From positions 1-64,000 of the forward strand of contig PDLQ01000017.1 of NCBI GenBank assembly GCA_002591745.1: 64,000 bases of DNA. Reading direction: 5' to 3'. The stretch comes from Lewinellaceae bacterium SD302 (GTDB lineage: Bacteria; Bacteroidota; Bacteroidia; Chitinophagales; Saprospiraceae). The notes beneath the pieces were generated by a model, which worked only from the letters and a program-made list of their open reading frames with translations, was not told the DNA's origin and ran no database searches. Of the stretch, positions 42,121 to 49,910 are shown piece after piece. How positions within the stretch are numbered: position 1 is the first letter of the stretch; every line of letters begins with the position of its first letter. The position numbers and the translations under genes were made by a program.

Positions 42121-42861
42121 ATGCTCACCGTATTTCCACTTTCTCAAGACAACATGCTCGGTTTCACCCTCGATGGCGACATTGACGATTCCGGAGTCAG
42201 TCTCTTCGTAACGGCCGTAGAAGCCAAAGTACTCACCCACGGCAAGGTCCGCTTGCTTGGGAACATCAAGAATATCGGGGGCTTCGACAGTTTCCGTACT
42301 TTTTGGGACACCCTGCGAACCAAGAAGGAACTATGGGATAAGATCGAGAAGTACGCTCTTCTTTCAGACAGTAGTATCCTGGACTCCGCCGTAAGCAACC
42401 TGAGCTGGCTGGCCGCCCACATCGAGATCAAGACCTTCAAACTCAGTGAAGGCGAAGCGGCCCACGAGTGGCTCAAGGCACCTATCGCGCTGAAGGAATC
42501 CAAGGCACTGAAGTTCGTCGATCTGGGCCAGGACAACCTTCTCGGCCTCGCCATCGTGGATAAGATGGAAGTCGCGGACTACGAGAAATTCAATTACTAC
42601 GTAAGCGACAAGGTAGAGCAGTATGGTAAAGTCCGTCTTTTCCTGGAGATCGTAGACATGAAGGGCGTTAGCCTCCGGGCACTCTACGAAGACCTGAAAA
42701 CGGCCATCAAGCACTACGGTTCGATAGAGCGAATGGCCATCATCGGCGATCAGAGTTGGTTAAAAGGCAGTGTAAAGGTAAGCGACCTTCTCACCCCCGG
42801 TTTGGACATGGCTGCCTTCGGCACAGATGAACGGGCGCGGGCGATCGATTGGCTCAAGTAG
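42121..42861 (+). CDS. Tandem SpoIIAA-like (STAS-related) protein
   Basis: 246 residues made of two copies of one domain of about 120 residues. Copy 1: DNMLGFTLDGDIDDSGVSLFVTAVEAKVLTHGKVRLLGNIKNI. Copy 2: DNLLGLAIVDKMEVADYEKFNYYVSDKVEQYGKVRLFLEIVDM. Each then has a helix and a strand ending in EKYALLSDSS or ERMAIIGDQS, followed by an FxxxExxxAxxWLK-type end. This is the SpoIIAA-like fold found in many environmental bacteria, of uncertain role (lipid or nucleotide binding proposed). It is isolated on the plus strand and is followed immediately by a family B repeat. Confidence 0.85.
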   Translation: MLTVFPLSQDNMLGFTLDGDIDDSGVSLFVTAVEAKVLTHGKVRLLGNIKNIGGFDSFRTFWDTLRTKKELWDKIEKYALLSDSSILDSAVSNLSWLAAHIEIKTFKLSEGEAAHEWLKAPIALKESKALKFVDLGQDNLLGLAIVDKMEVADYEKFNYYVSDKVEQYGKVRLFLEIVDMKGVSLRALYEDLKTAIKHYGSIERMAIIGDQSWLKGSVKVSDLLTPGLDMAAFGTDERARAIDWLK

Positions 42862-42966
42862 TAATGATCCAATGGGGTAATGATTTAATGATTTAATACA
42901 GCAGCGTGATACTGGCCGCTAAAGCGGCTATTAGCTCATTAGATCATTACCTTATTCTATCATTAC
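42862..42966. repeat. Family B intergenic repeat, copy 3 (best preserved)
   Basis: GTAATGATCCAATGGGGTAA and TGATTTAATGATTTAATA on the left match, inverted, TATTAGCTCATTAGATCATT and ACCTTATTCTATCATTAC on the right, giving arms of nearly 40 nt. The centre holds ACAGCAGCGTGATACTGG and the palindrome GCCGCTAAAGCGGC. It fills the space between two convergent stop codons exactly, overlapping the second stop by one base. Confidence 0.92.
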
Positions 42967-44915
42967 TAATTCGGCAGCAGGAAGTGCCAGAAGAATCTGC
43001 CAATTCCGCTACGCGCCTTACCGGTCTGGTCACTATTGATCACCGTTGGGTCACCGTCCATGGGCCGGAGGTAGACGCCGCTGAAAAACACATCCAGTAC
43101 GTTCAGTTCGGATTCTACCAGAAAACGGGTATGTTGTTGCCAGGCCAGGATGCGGTGTTGAGGAACGCTGGTAGAGGGGCCGACCTTATCTCCACTCGTC
43201 CCCTCTAATAGTACGTTTCCTTTGGAACGCAGTATCAGTTTTCCGGGTCCGGTGGCCGCCGTGAAGAACATCTTGCCCAGTAACATGGATTCCATCCGCA
43301 GGCTAACGATTCTTTTCAGCTTTACTTCCCCGCTCATCGCCACAAAGTCGCTCAGGCTAAATATCACGGATTCTCCTTCTGCCAGTTCCCACTCCACGAA
43401 TTCAATTCCGATAGCCGCATTGAAATCTACCGCCGGCCGGCCTGCTTCCATGATCAGACGATTCATGGCCCAGGTACCGCTGAGTATACGACCGACCATG
43501 CCTACGTGCCACTGGGGTAAAGCAATTTTGGGCGCGCGGCCCGCCGGCTCGAACCTTCTGCTCACGAAATAGTGGCCGCGTTCGCTATCCGCTATCCGGT
43601 AATTGGCACCTTGCAGGCTTATCTTACCGTGAGCCATTGGCAATTCAGTCTCTGCCAAGGTAGCGAAGGTATTGCCCTTATCGCTTGAAAAGAGCACTCT
43701 AGCCAGTACATAGGTGTAGCTTTTAAGTACTACGAAAAAGAAGCCGATCTCCGATAAGAAAAGAAACAGCAATAACAGACGGTAGGAATTAAGGGTGGTG
43801 GATTCAGTTTCCGAGCGGGTCTGTTCAATTTGGCGATCTATCTCGGCGTCCAGATCGGCCAGTTTTTCTTCCGCACTTTTATCTCCCTGGCGCATAAAGC
43901 CATCCAATCGACGCTCCGTATCATCGGCGAGCTTACGCCCCGTTTCCCGGAATGCATCGCTGGCTGCGGCGGAAGCAGCCCGGGCAGCCCCCTGGGCCGC
44001 ATGACAATCTAACCGCCACCAGGCACAGTCCAGATCAATTTTCTTCACTTTGGGTGGTACGATACTGTTTCGGATCAGGTCACCTACCACATCGGGCGCA
44101 GCAGCGGCTACGTCGGCAGATGCTTGTCGGAGAGAATCGACCTTGCGATGAGCCTGGATTTTCATGCGACTCTGCAAAGAATCCAATGACTTATCCAGAT
44201 CGACCTCAAAGTGACTCAGGTGAGTATAGTCGTTGAGGAAAGTAAAATTGTAGACGCCTTCAGCAGCTTTCTGCTCCAGCATTTCCGTGAAGTAATAACT
44301 CGGCACTACCACAAGCAGCATCGGAGACCAGAGCAGTAGGGCCAGCCCGGCCCCCAGGATGAATTTACTCCACCCCAGACGAGCGACGGTGCGCCAATTT
44401 TGACTTACCAGAATGATTACAAACCGGATCATTAACGTAACCCCCAGAAACAAAGCCAAGTGAAGCATTCCCAGACTAAGCCAGACAATAGCCAGAAAAA
44501 CCCAAAACATACGCTTCCTGACTCCTCCCTCGTAGAGAAACCATCCATAAGCCAATGGTCCACTCAATTGAAAGAGTTCCCGAAACAGAGGGTTTGGTAA
44601 TATCCAAGTGAGCCACAGTAATAATAAAGGCAACATCCTTAACAGAGGATGCCAGTATTTTCGATCCCGACAAATAATATAGGCCAATGGCAGCCCCAGC
44701 AAAGCGAGCGATACTACGATGGTGTATAGCACCGAACCACCCGGTGGGTAACCAAAATCAATGAGAAAAAGCGAATAATCGTTGATCCCCGGCAGCAAGG
44801 CCAATAGAATCATTAATTGCAGAAAATCTTCTTTTGGGCGGCGAGACAGGCGGCTCAGTAGTTCCTCGTAAGCGACTGACAAAAGCAATGGGTTTAGATA
44901 AAACGGTCCAGTCAT
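42966..44915 (-). CDS. Polytopic membrane protein with C-terminal AIM24-like domain
   Basis: 649 residues. About six membrane segments (20-200), a long Ala/Asp-rich helical extracytoplasmic or cytoplasmic stretch with two Cys-containing motifs (DLDCAWWRLDCHAA), another membrane segment (about 375-400), then a beta-rich domain (about 470-620). That domain includes ESVIFSLSDFVAMSGEVKLKRIVSLRMESML, LGKMFFTAATGPGKLILRSKG, matching the AIM24/DUF124 beta-helix domain. Such domains occur near stress-response and toxic-ion genes; the exact role is unknown. The fusion of a polytopic N-terminus to AIM24 looks unusual to me. Confidence 0.75.
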   Translation of the reverse strand: MTGPFYLNPLLLSVAYEELLSRLSRRPKEDFLQLMILLALLPGINDYSLFLIDFGYPPGGSVLYTIVVSLALLGLPLAYIICRDRKYWHPLLRMLPLLLLWLTWILPNPLFRELFQLSGPLAYGWFLYEGGVRKRMFWVFLAIVWLSLGMLHLALFLGVTLMIRFVIILVSQNWRTVARLGWSKFILGAGLALLLWSPMLLVVVPSYYFTEMLEQKAAEGVYNFTFLNDYTHLSHFEVDLDKSLDSLQSRMKIQAHRKVDSLRQASADVAAAAPDVVGDLIRNSIVPPKVKKIDLDCAWWRLDCHAAQGAARAASAAASDAFRETGRKLADDTERRLDGFMRQGDKSAEEKLADLDAEIDRQIEQTRSETESTTLNSYRLLLLFLFLSEIGFFFVVLKSYTYVLARVLFSSDKGNTFATLAETELPMAHGKISLQGANYRIADSERGHYFVSRRFEPAGRAPKIALPQWHVGMVGRILSGTWAMNRLIMEAGRPAVDFNAAIGIEFVEWELAEGESVIFSLSDFVAMSGEVKLKRIVSLRMESMLLGKMFFTAATGPGKLILRSKGNVLLEGTSGDKVGPSTSVPQHRILAWQQHTRFLVESELNVLDVFFSGVYLRPMDGDPTVINSDQTGKARSGIGRFFWHFLLPN

Positions 44916-44970
44916 TTAACCGACTGACTCATTGCAAGTTACGATCTTATCGTGAAATTCACCCAGCCAG

Positions 44971-45047
44971 CCTTGCTGTTATACCTTCAGCGATGGTCGC
45001 AGGCTCCTCGGAGTCAGCTCGCTAAAACACTGCTACTTTGTTAGTCC
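44971..45047 (-). repeat. Family A repeat joined to a core motif, intergenic copy
   Basis: CCTTGCTGTTATACCTTCAG, CGATGGTCGCAGGCTCCTCG, GAGTCAGCTCGCTAAAACAC and TGCTACTTTGTTAGTCC. The unit is followed directly by family B copy 4, so two repeat families fill this gap together. Confidence 0.85.
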
Positions 45048-45051
45048 AAAA

Positions 45052-45136
45052 AATAATTCAATGAACCAATGATAAGATGATTTAATGATCTAATAAACAG
45101 CGTGTCATACTGGCTATTAAATCATTAGATCATTAC
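45052..45136. repeat. Family B intergenic repeat, copy 4
   Basis: AATAATTCAATGAACCAATG, AAGATGATTTAATGATCTAATA and, inverted, TATTAAATCATTAGATCATTAC. The centre ACAGCGTG-TCATACTGGC is shared with copy 3, which shows common descent rather than simple low complexity. Confidence 0.9.
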
Positions 45137-45141
45137 TTTAC

Positions 45142-46989
45142 CTAATTCTTCACCATCTTCCGGCTGAACTCTTGGCCACCTGCGCGCATACGCCATACGT
45201 AAGTCCCCGGGGGAAGGCCCGGCAGATTGCCAATGGAGAGGATGTTATCCCGACCGCCGATCAGGTTGTAACGTCCGGTTTTGATTCTTCGGCCGGCCTG
45301 GTCAAAGATTTCAAAGTCGGCCATACTGTCAATCGGGGCGTAAATTTGAATATTGGTCGCTGCAGAAATCGGGTTTGGGCCAGGCATACCTACCTGCCAG
45401 TTGGCGATTGCAGAACCACGCAGACGAGCCGTACGAATGGCACTGTAGTCACTCCGGTCGTCGGCATCGAGTTGCTTGAGGCGGTAGTAATACAATGGCC
45501 CCGTCGTTACACCACGATCCGCGAAGGAGTAACTACTCACGGTATTAGCATTCCCATTACCACGTACGAAACCGACCTTAGTAAAGTTGCGGCCATCCAG
45601 GCTGCGTTCCACGTCGAAACCGAGGTTGTTTTCTTCCGCTGCGGTTTGCCACTCTACCAAAATATGGTCACGCTGGCCGGTGGCCGATACGCTCAACCAA
45701 TCTACAGGTAAAGCAGCGCAGCCACCAATAATGGGCAGGTACTGGAAATCCGGATGGATGAGGTTTTGGACCGTTGCGGTAGGAACTCCGAACCAATCAA
45801 CCAGCACCGAGCCGTAAATGTCACGGAAATCGTACTGAAAATCGACACCTTCCGTGCCACTAAGCTGGGTATCGATCACCGGCTCCTCACCCAAAATACC
45901 GCCTTGGGCGCAGTTACCGAAGACAAAGAGTGGGGCGGCGTTGCCATGGTCGGTACCACTACTGTCGTTAGACCGAACCTGGCGACCAAACTCGCTGAAG
46001 GTCATACCGAAAACCCGGTCGGCCAGCCCTAATTGATCCAAATCGTCCTGAAATGCAGCGAGGGATTCGCTGAGGTTAGCCAACAGATTAGCGTGTTGGC
46101 CGACGGTATGGTCGTTGCCGTCGACTTGGTTGGCGTGGGTATCGAAACCACCGAGGGTAGCCACGAAAATTTTGGTCTGTAAGCCGCCGCTCAGCAGGTA
46201 GACGATGTTACGCAATTGATCACCCAGATTCGTATCCGGATAAGTAGCTACGGAGTTGCCGGCATTGGCTGCATCCATAACGATACTGCCGTACTCATTT
46301 GATTGTGCAATGACCTGGCGGACGAAAGCCAATTCGTCGCCATAGTTACCGGCGGGAATAGGTGCATCTCCACCGGGGGCGATGTAGGTAAAATTAAAGG
46401 GATTACGCACCGCCAGGCTGTAGTTAGCCACGTTCCCCTGGCAAGTGGCAGTCACAACGTTACCCATGATCATGGCCAGCGGATCCGGATTATCGGTGTT
46501 CGGGTAGTCGGCCGGGTAATTCGGATGTTCCATATCCAGGTGGCGGCCCAGCCAGCCGGTGGTCAATTCTTCGTCGGCCGCCGAGGCGGAAGTCCAGATA
46601 TCCGTCGAACGAAAGTGGCTACGGTTCTGGTTCGGGTAGCCCACTGACTGAACGACGCCGAGGCGGCTCTCGTTGTAGAGGTTGCCCATACCGGTCATAC
46701 TGCCGTGAAAGGCGTTGTTACTGTTATTGTTCAGACCAACCAGGCTGTTCTGCGGCAGCAATATGTTTGGCCGCACCTCCGTCAGTTCAGCGTACTGGGA
46801 AAGCGGCACGACGGTGTTCAGGCCATCATTGCCACCCACCAGCTGCACCAGCACGAGTACACGATCATCATTATTGGCACTGCTTAGGGCCTGGAGCAAA
46901 GCCGAGGGCGCGGCACCGAGGCCGGTCGCCCCCAAAAATGCGGGAAGACTAAATGCCCCCGAGGTTCTGAGAAATTTTCTGCGATCCAT
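45142..46989 (-). CDS. DUF1501 protein with T9SS sorting domain
   Basis: 615 residues. The N-terminus MDRRKFLRTSGAFSLPAFLGATGLGA is a Tat-like leader (RRKFL). LVLVQLVGGNDGLNTVVPL is the DUF1501 entry motif, and GFDTHANQVDGNDHTVGQHANLLANLSESLAAFQDDLDQLG and VFGMTFSEFGRQVRSNDSSGTDHGNAAPLFVFG are the conserved core. A segment FDVERSLDGRNFTKVGFVRGNG and a C-terminal T9SS sorting domain follow. DUF1501 proteins are sulfatase-fold-like and always sit next to DUF1800 partners, as here. It is the downstream member of the pair (22 nt after the DUF1800 stop). Surface-exported; function unproven. Confidence 0.9.
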   Translation of the reverse strand: MDRRKFLRTSGAFSLPAFLGATGLGAAPSALLQALSSANNDDRVLVLVQLVGGNDGLNTVVPLSQYAELTEVRPNILLPQNSLVGLNNNSNNAFHGSMTGMGNLYNESRLGVVQSVGYPNQNRSHFRSTDIWTSASAADEELTTGWLGRHLDMEHPNYPADYPNTDNPDPLAMIMGNVVTATCQGNVANYSLAVRNPFNFTYIAPGGDAPIPAGNYGDELAFVRQVIAQSNEYGSIVMDAANAGNSVATYPDTNLGDQLRNIVYLLSGGLQTKIFVATLGGFDTHANQVDGNDHTVGQHANLLANLSESLAAFQDDLDQLGLADRVFGMTFSEFGRQVRSNDSSGTDHGNAAPLFVFGNCAQGGILGEEPVIDTQLSGTEGVDFQYDFRDIYGSVLVDWFGVPTATVQNLIHPDFQYLPIIGGCAALPVDWLSVSATGQRDHILVEWQTAAEENNLGFDVERSLDGRNFTKVGFVRGNGNANTVSSYSFADRGVTTGPLYYYRLKQLDADDRSDYSAIRTARLRGSAIANWQVGMPGPNPISAATNIQIYAPIDSMADFEIFDQAGRRIKTGRYNLIGGRDNILSIGNLPGLPPGTYVWRMRAGGQEFSRKMVKN

Positions 46990-47011
46990 TTTTCTACGGT
47001 TTGGGGGTTGT

Positions 47012-48628
47012 TTAATTAAGTTCGAATTCGGCCATATTGAACAAGCCGCGGACTAGTGCTTTGAGTTTGTTGAGCACGCTGTTCCTTAGCATTTCATCCA
47101 TGGGATTTTCCAGGTGGAGGGCATATTCGTCCGTCCACTCAAAGTCTGGCAAGCCGGGGATCAGAATTTCCTTGAGGTCATCTAGTTGCTCCTGCAGTAA
47201 CGGTTGAGGCATGAATATATCGGCGAATTCTGCTACCAATGTGTTTGGGTCGAAGGGATTATTGAAACTATCAATGAAGCCCAGCCAATCGAAAGGCCTT
47301 CCTTCGCCATCTACCCAAATGCCTCCCCAGCCGGTAGCGTTGGCTACATTGATCCGTTGTTGCAGGGTCGAACTGTTAAGCCACAGGCGGTTGTACGCCG
47401 GTGCCTGATACCAGGCCGTCCAGCCGGCTACCGAGGGCGGGTAGAAAAAGTCCATGTCGAACTGAATCGCCTGCCAATGCAGGGAGTTGCCGGCATCGTA
47501 GCTTAGTTCTAACTCAAAATCATCGCTCCAGCCGGTGGGCCGAACGATACTCATCAGGAACTCGATCGGGTTTTTGATCACGTCACCAGCCACCTGCACA
47601 TCGTAGAAGTGCTGCGACTTGAATAGCGTTTCCAATACCGGGGCAAGCTCGTAATCGTTGGCAATCAGCAGCTGGGCCATTGGTTCGATCATATTGGCTT
47701 CTACCGTATCGTTGATATCGTAGTAGACAAAATAGCGGTAAAGCTTACGACAAATAAAGCGGGCTACCTCGTCTTGCTGGAAGATCACGTCAATGAGATT
47801 GGCGTACTCGTTTTCCTCGGCGTTTACGATCTGGGCATCACCAAAATGGTAACTCAGCGTCTTGGTCGTCGTATCGTGGCGGTTGGCCTGATAGTAGCTG
47901 TGCGGTTGGTTGTTTGGGTCCGAAGACCAAAGGCCGGAGTTACGCCAGCCAGTCAACGCCTTGGCACATTCTGCTACGTCCTGCTCCGTGTAATTGCTGT
48001 AATCCCCGGGGGCGATCTGATCGCCTTTGCCGATGGTAAACAACTCCAGTAATTCTCGGGCGTAGTTCTCGTTGGGGCTGTATTTTGTACTGTACTCCCC
48101 GTTCAAAAATCGCAACATGGAGGGGTGAATAGTTACATCCTTCACCAGTTGCCTGAAGTTACCGATGGCCTGCTCCCGGAATAGGGTGACGTATTGGTAT
48201 TGCACACGGTGGTCGCCCACATCGGCCATGCCAAAGTGATTGTTCCAGAAGAGTAGCATTTTATCCCGGATCGTCAGCGGCGCATCGATTAATGACTGGT
48301 AAAGCCAGCCGCGCAAACTTGGCCAGCGGTACTGTCCTACATCAACATCATCACGAAAAGGAGCTTCCACCCAGGTAGTGCCCACGGGCACGTTATCGTC
48401 TTCGGTAAAAAAATGATTGAGCGGCGGACCGGGCAGGCTTGGGGTGGCTAACAAAGTAGCAACGGTAGCATCAAGGCCGTTAGTAATAGCGTCGTTGATC
48501 TCCTCTCGCTTAGGGCCGAAGGTTGCCCGACGCAATAGATGGCCGGCTTGCAAACGCGTCCACGGCCCTACGTAAGGATCGAGGCCGGAAGTCACCACGA
48601 AAGAAGGGGCGGTAATAGTCTTGGTCAT
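47012..48628 (-). CDS. DUF1800 family protein
   Basis: 538 residues beginning MTKTITAPSFVVTSGLDP. Contains HLLRRATFGPKREEIND (DUF1800 start motif), FWNNHFGMADVGD, NYARELLELFTIG, YTEQDVAECAKALTGWRNSG, and PPSVAGWTAWYQAP near the C-terminus. DUF1800 and DUF1501 genes are consistently paired in Bacteroidota, Planctomycetota and Proteobacteria, with unknown joint function, possibly polymer-related. The residues ATLLATPSLPG correspond to a GCTACTTTGTTAGCC core (48449-48460 on the minus strand). No signal peptide is evident at this start. Confidence 0.9.
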   Translation of the reverse strand: MTKTITAPSFVVTSGLDPYVGPWTRLQAGHLLRRATFGPKREEINDAITNGLDATVATLLATPSLPGPPLNHFFTEDDNVPVGTTWVEAPFRDDVDVGQYRWPSLRGWLYQSLIDAPLTIRDKMLLFWNNHFGMADVGDHRVQYQYVTLFREQAIGNFRQLVKDVTIHPSMLRFLNGEYSTKYSPNENYARELLELFTIGKGDQIAPGDYSNYTEQDVAECAKALTGWRNSGLWSSDPNNQPHSYYQANRHDTTTKTLSYHFGDAQIVNAEENEYANLIDVIFQQDEVARFICRKLYRYFVYYDINDTVEANMIEPMAQLLIANDYELAPVLETLFKSQHFYDVQVAGDVIKNPIEFLMSIVRPTGWSDDFELELSYDAGNSLHWQAIQFDMDFFYPPSVAGWTAWYQAPAYNRLWLNSSTLQQRINVANATGWGGIWVDGEGRPFDWLGFIDSFNNPFDPNTLVAEFADIFMPQPLLQEQLDDLKEILIPGLPDFEWTDEYALHLENPMDEMLRNSVLNKLKALVRGLFNMAEFELN

Positions 48629-48883
48629 GATAGGAATATCCAGTTGAGACTCCGCAGGGAACGAAGTCGGTGAAAGACGAAGAATGCTTTTTATTGGTCA
48701 GAACCAGGGATAAAAAGGCGCACTGGGAGACGCCCGGATCGGCAAGAAAAAATGATGGCATGTCCGATCAACTTGCCAAATATAACAAATTGGCGGCAAA
48801 ACCGCAATGGAGGCTTAGGGTATCCCTGACGCGCAATGAGGGTACGGTGGTAATTTCACCTTCAACGGCCAAGTACTTGATCT

Positions 48884-49651
48884 TTACTTTTCTATCAGAT
48901 ACTTCCAATAGCGACGTGGAACGTGTTGTAAGTGTAGCTTAAGATTGCGTCGTTCGGGAATATCCACGGCCTCGAAATAAGATTTCCAGAGTTGCTGGTA
49001 ATCTGTCTCCACATCGGCCAGCATAGATTCGCTGAGTTGCCGCAAGCGGCCGTGTTGCTGCTCGGCGAAGGTGATGTAACTGGTGCGCTCCGTGGCCTCA
49101 TCGTAGTGGAGTCCGTAGTGTCGTTTCGTGTCGTAAATCAACCAGTTCTGGGCCGGGTAGCGGGCTTCGAAATGCTCGGCCAGAAAGGGCAACACATTGA
49201 AATCGGGATTAACCAATGCGGCGTAAAGGTTATCGGGCGTTTGCTGAAAGCGCACGAAGGCGTGCATCCGGTGAATCTCACGCCCCATCTTGTTGTTGAG
49301 CTGCTTACAAAGGAGAATATGATCGTCGGTCAGATCATCCGTTACTGTCGCTCCTTCGGAAAAGATCCGGCGGATCAGGTGGTACAGAATACCTTCCCGC
49401 CTTTCGTGCTCACTGTGAAAAACCCGGCGGATGAAATCAGGTAGTCCCTTGCCAGCCTTGCGCAATCCGGCTTCGATACGGTCATGCCGCTCTTGCTCGG
49501 TATCGATTTGCAGGGGCGTACTGAATAACTGTTCAGCGTAGCGATCTTCCGGCACGATGGTCACTTCAGCTGCTGACAGTTTGAGTCGATAGGCCTCGAA
49601 GACGACTGAAAGGAAACCAGGATAAGTAGCGTCGTAGAGAAGGGTTTGCAG
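48884..49651 (-). CDS. TIGR03915-type protein (DUF4130), partner of the radical-SAM DNA-repair enzyme
   Basis: 255 residues when read from CTG at 49651. The usual family N-terminus, LLYDATYPGFLSVVFEAYR, is clearly encoded upstream of the first standard start codon (GTG at 49564), so a call starting there would lose 29 residues. No in-frame ATG, GTG or TTG lies upstream; a -7-like TATCTTAA at 49669-49676 limits the leader, which makes CTG the best candidate. FIRRVFHSEHERREGILYHLIRRIF, MHAFVRFQQTPDNLYAALVNPDFNVLPFLAEHF and YDTKRHYGLHYDE are further family blocks. It follows the TIGR03916-type gene on the same strand and probably acts with it on damaged or modified DNA. Confidence 0.85.
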   Translation of the reverse strand: MQTLLYDATYPGFLSVVFEAYRLKLSAAEVTIVPEDRYAEQLFSTPLQIDTEQERHDRIEAGLRKAGKGLPDFIRRVFHSEHERREGILYHLIRRIFSEGATVTDDLTDDHILLCKQLNNKMGREIHRMHAFVRFQQTPDNLYAALVNPDFNVLPFLAEHFEARYPAQNWLIYDTKRHYGLHYDEATERTSYITFAEQQHGRLRQLSESMLADVETDYQQLWKSYFEAVDIPERRNLKLHLQHVPRRYWKYLIEK

Positions 49652-49712
49652 ATTTAGAGATTTTGATCTTAAGATACGGGGATATTTATTTTTCAGGCTG
49701 CGAGTTTCTCTC

Positions 49713-49899
49713 GGCTAGCGACCTCCAGGTCGCTCTATTCTCAGAAATTAAAACTACTGGCTACAAAGTGGAAAGCACCACTCTATATCGTAAGCAAGGA
49801 CCGAAAATCATGGAATACGCCGCTCTCCGAGTAGCTAGCGTGCCGTTTTCAGCCGCCCGGAGAGCGGCGTATTTTAAAGCGACCAGGAGGTCGCTAGCC
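49713..49899. repeat. Nested hairpin element (family C)
   Basis: The outer arms, GGCTAGCGACCTCCAGGTCG plus CT (49713-49734) and its complement at 49878-49899, are 22 nt with one mismatch, and each arm is a palindrome itself. Inside lies a second perfect inverted repeat AATACGCCGCTCTCCG (49814-49829 / 49858-49873). It occupies most of the 259-bp gap between the two DNA-repair genes. Confidence 0.88.
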
Positions 49900-49910
49900 A
49901 TAACATAGGC

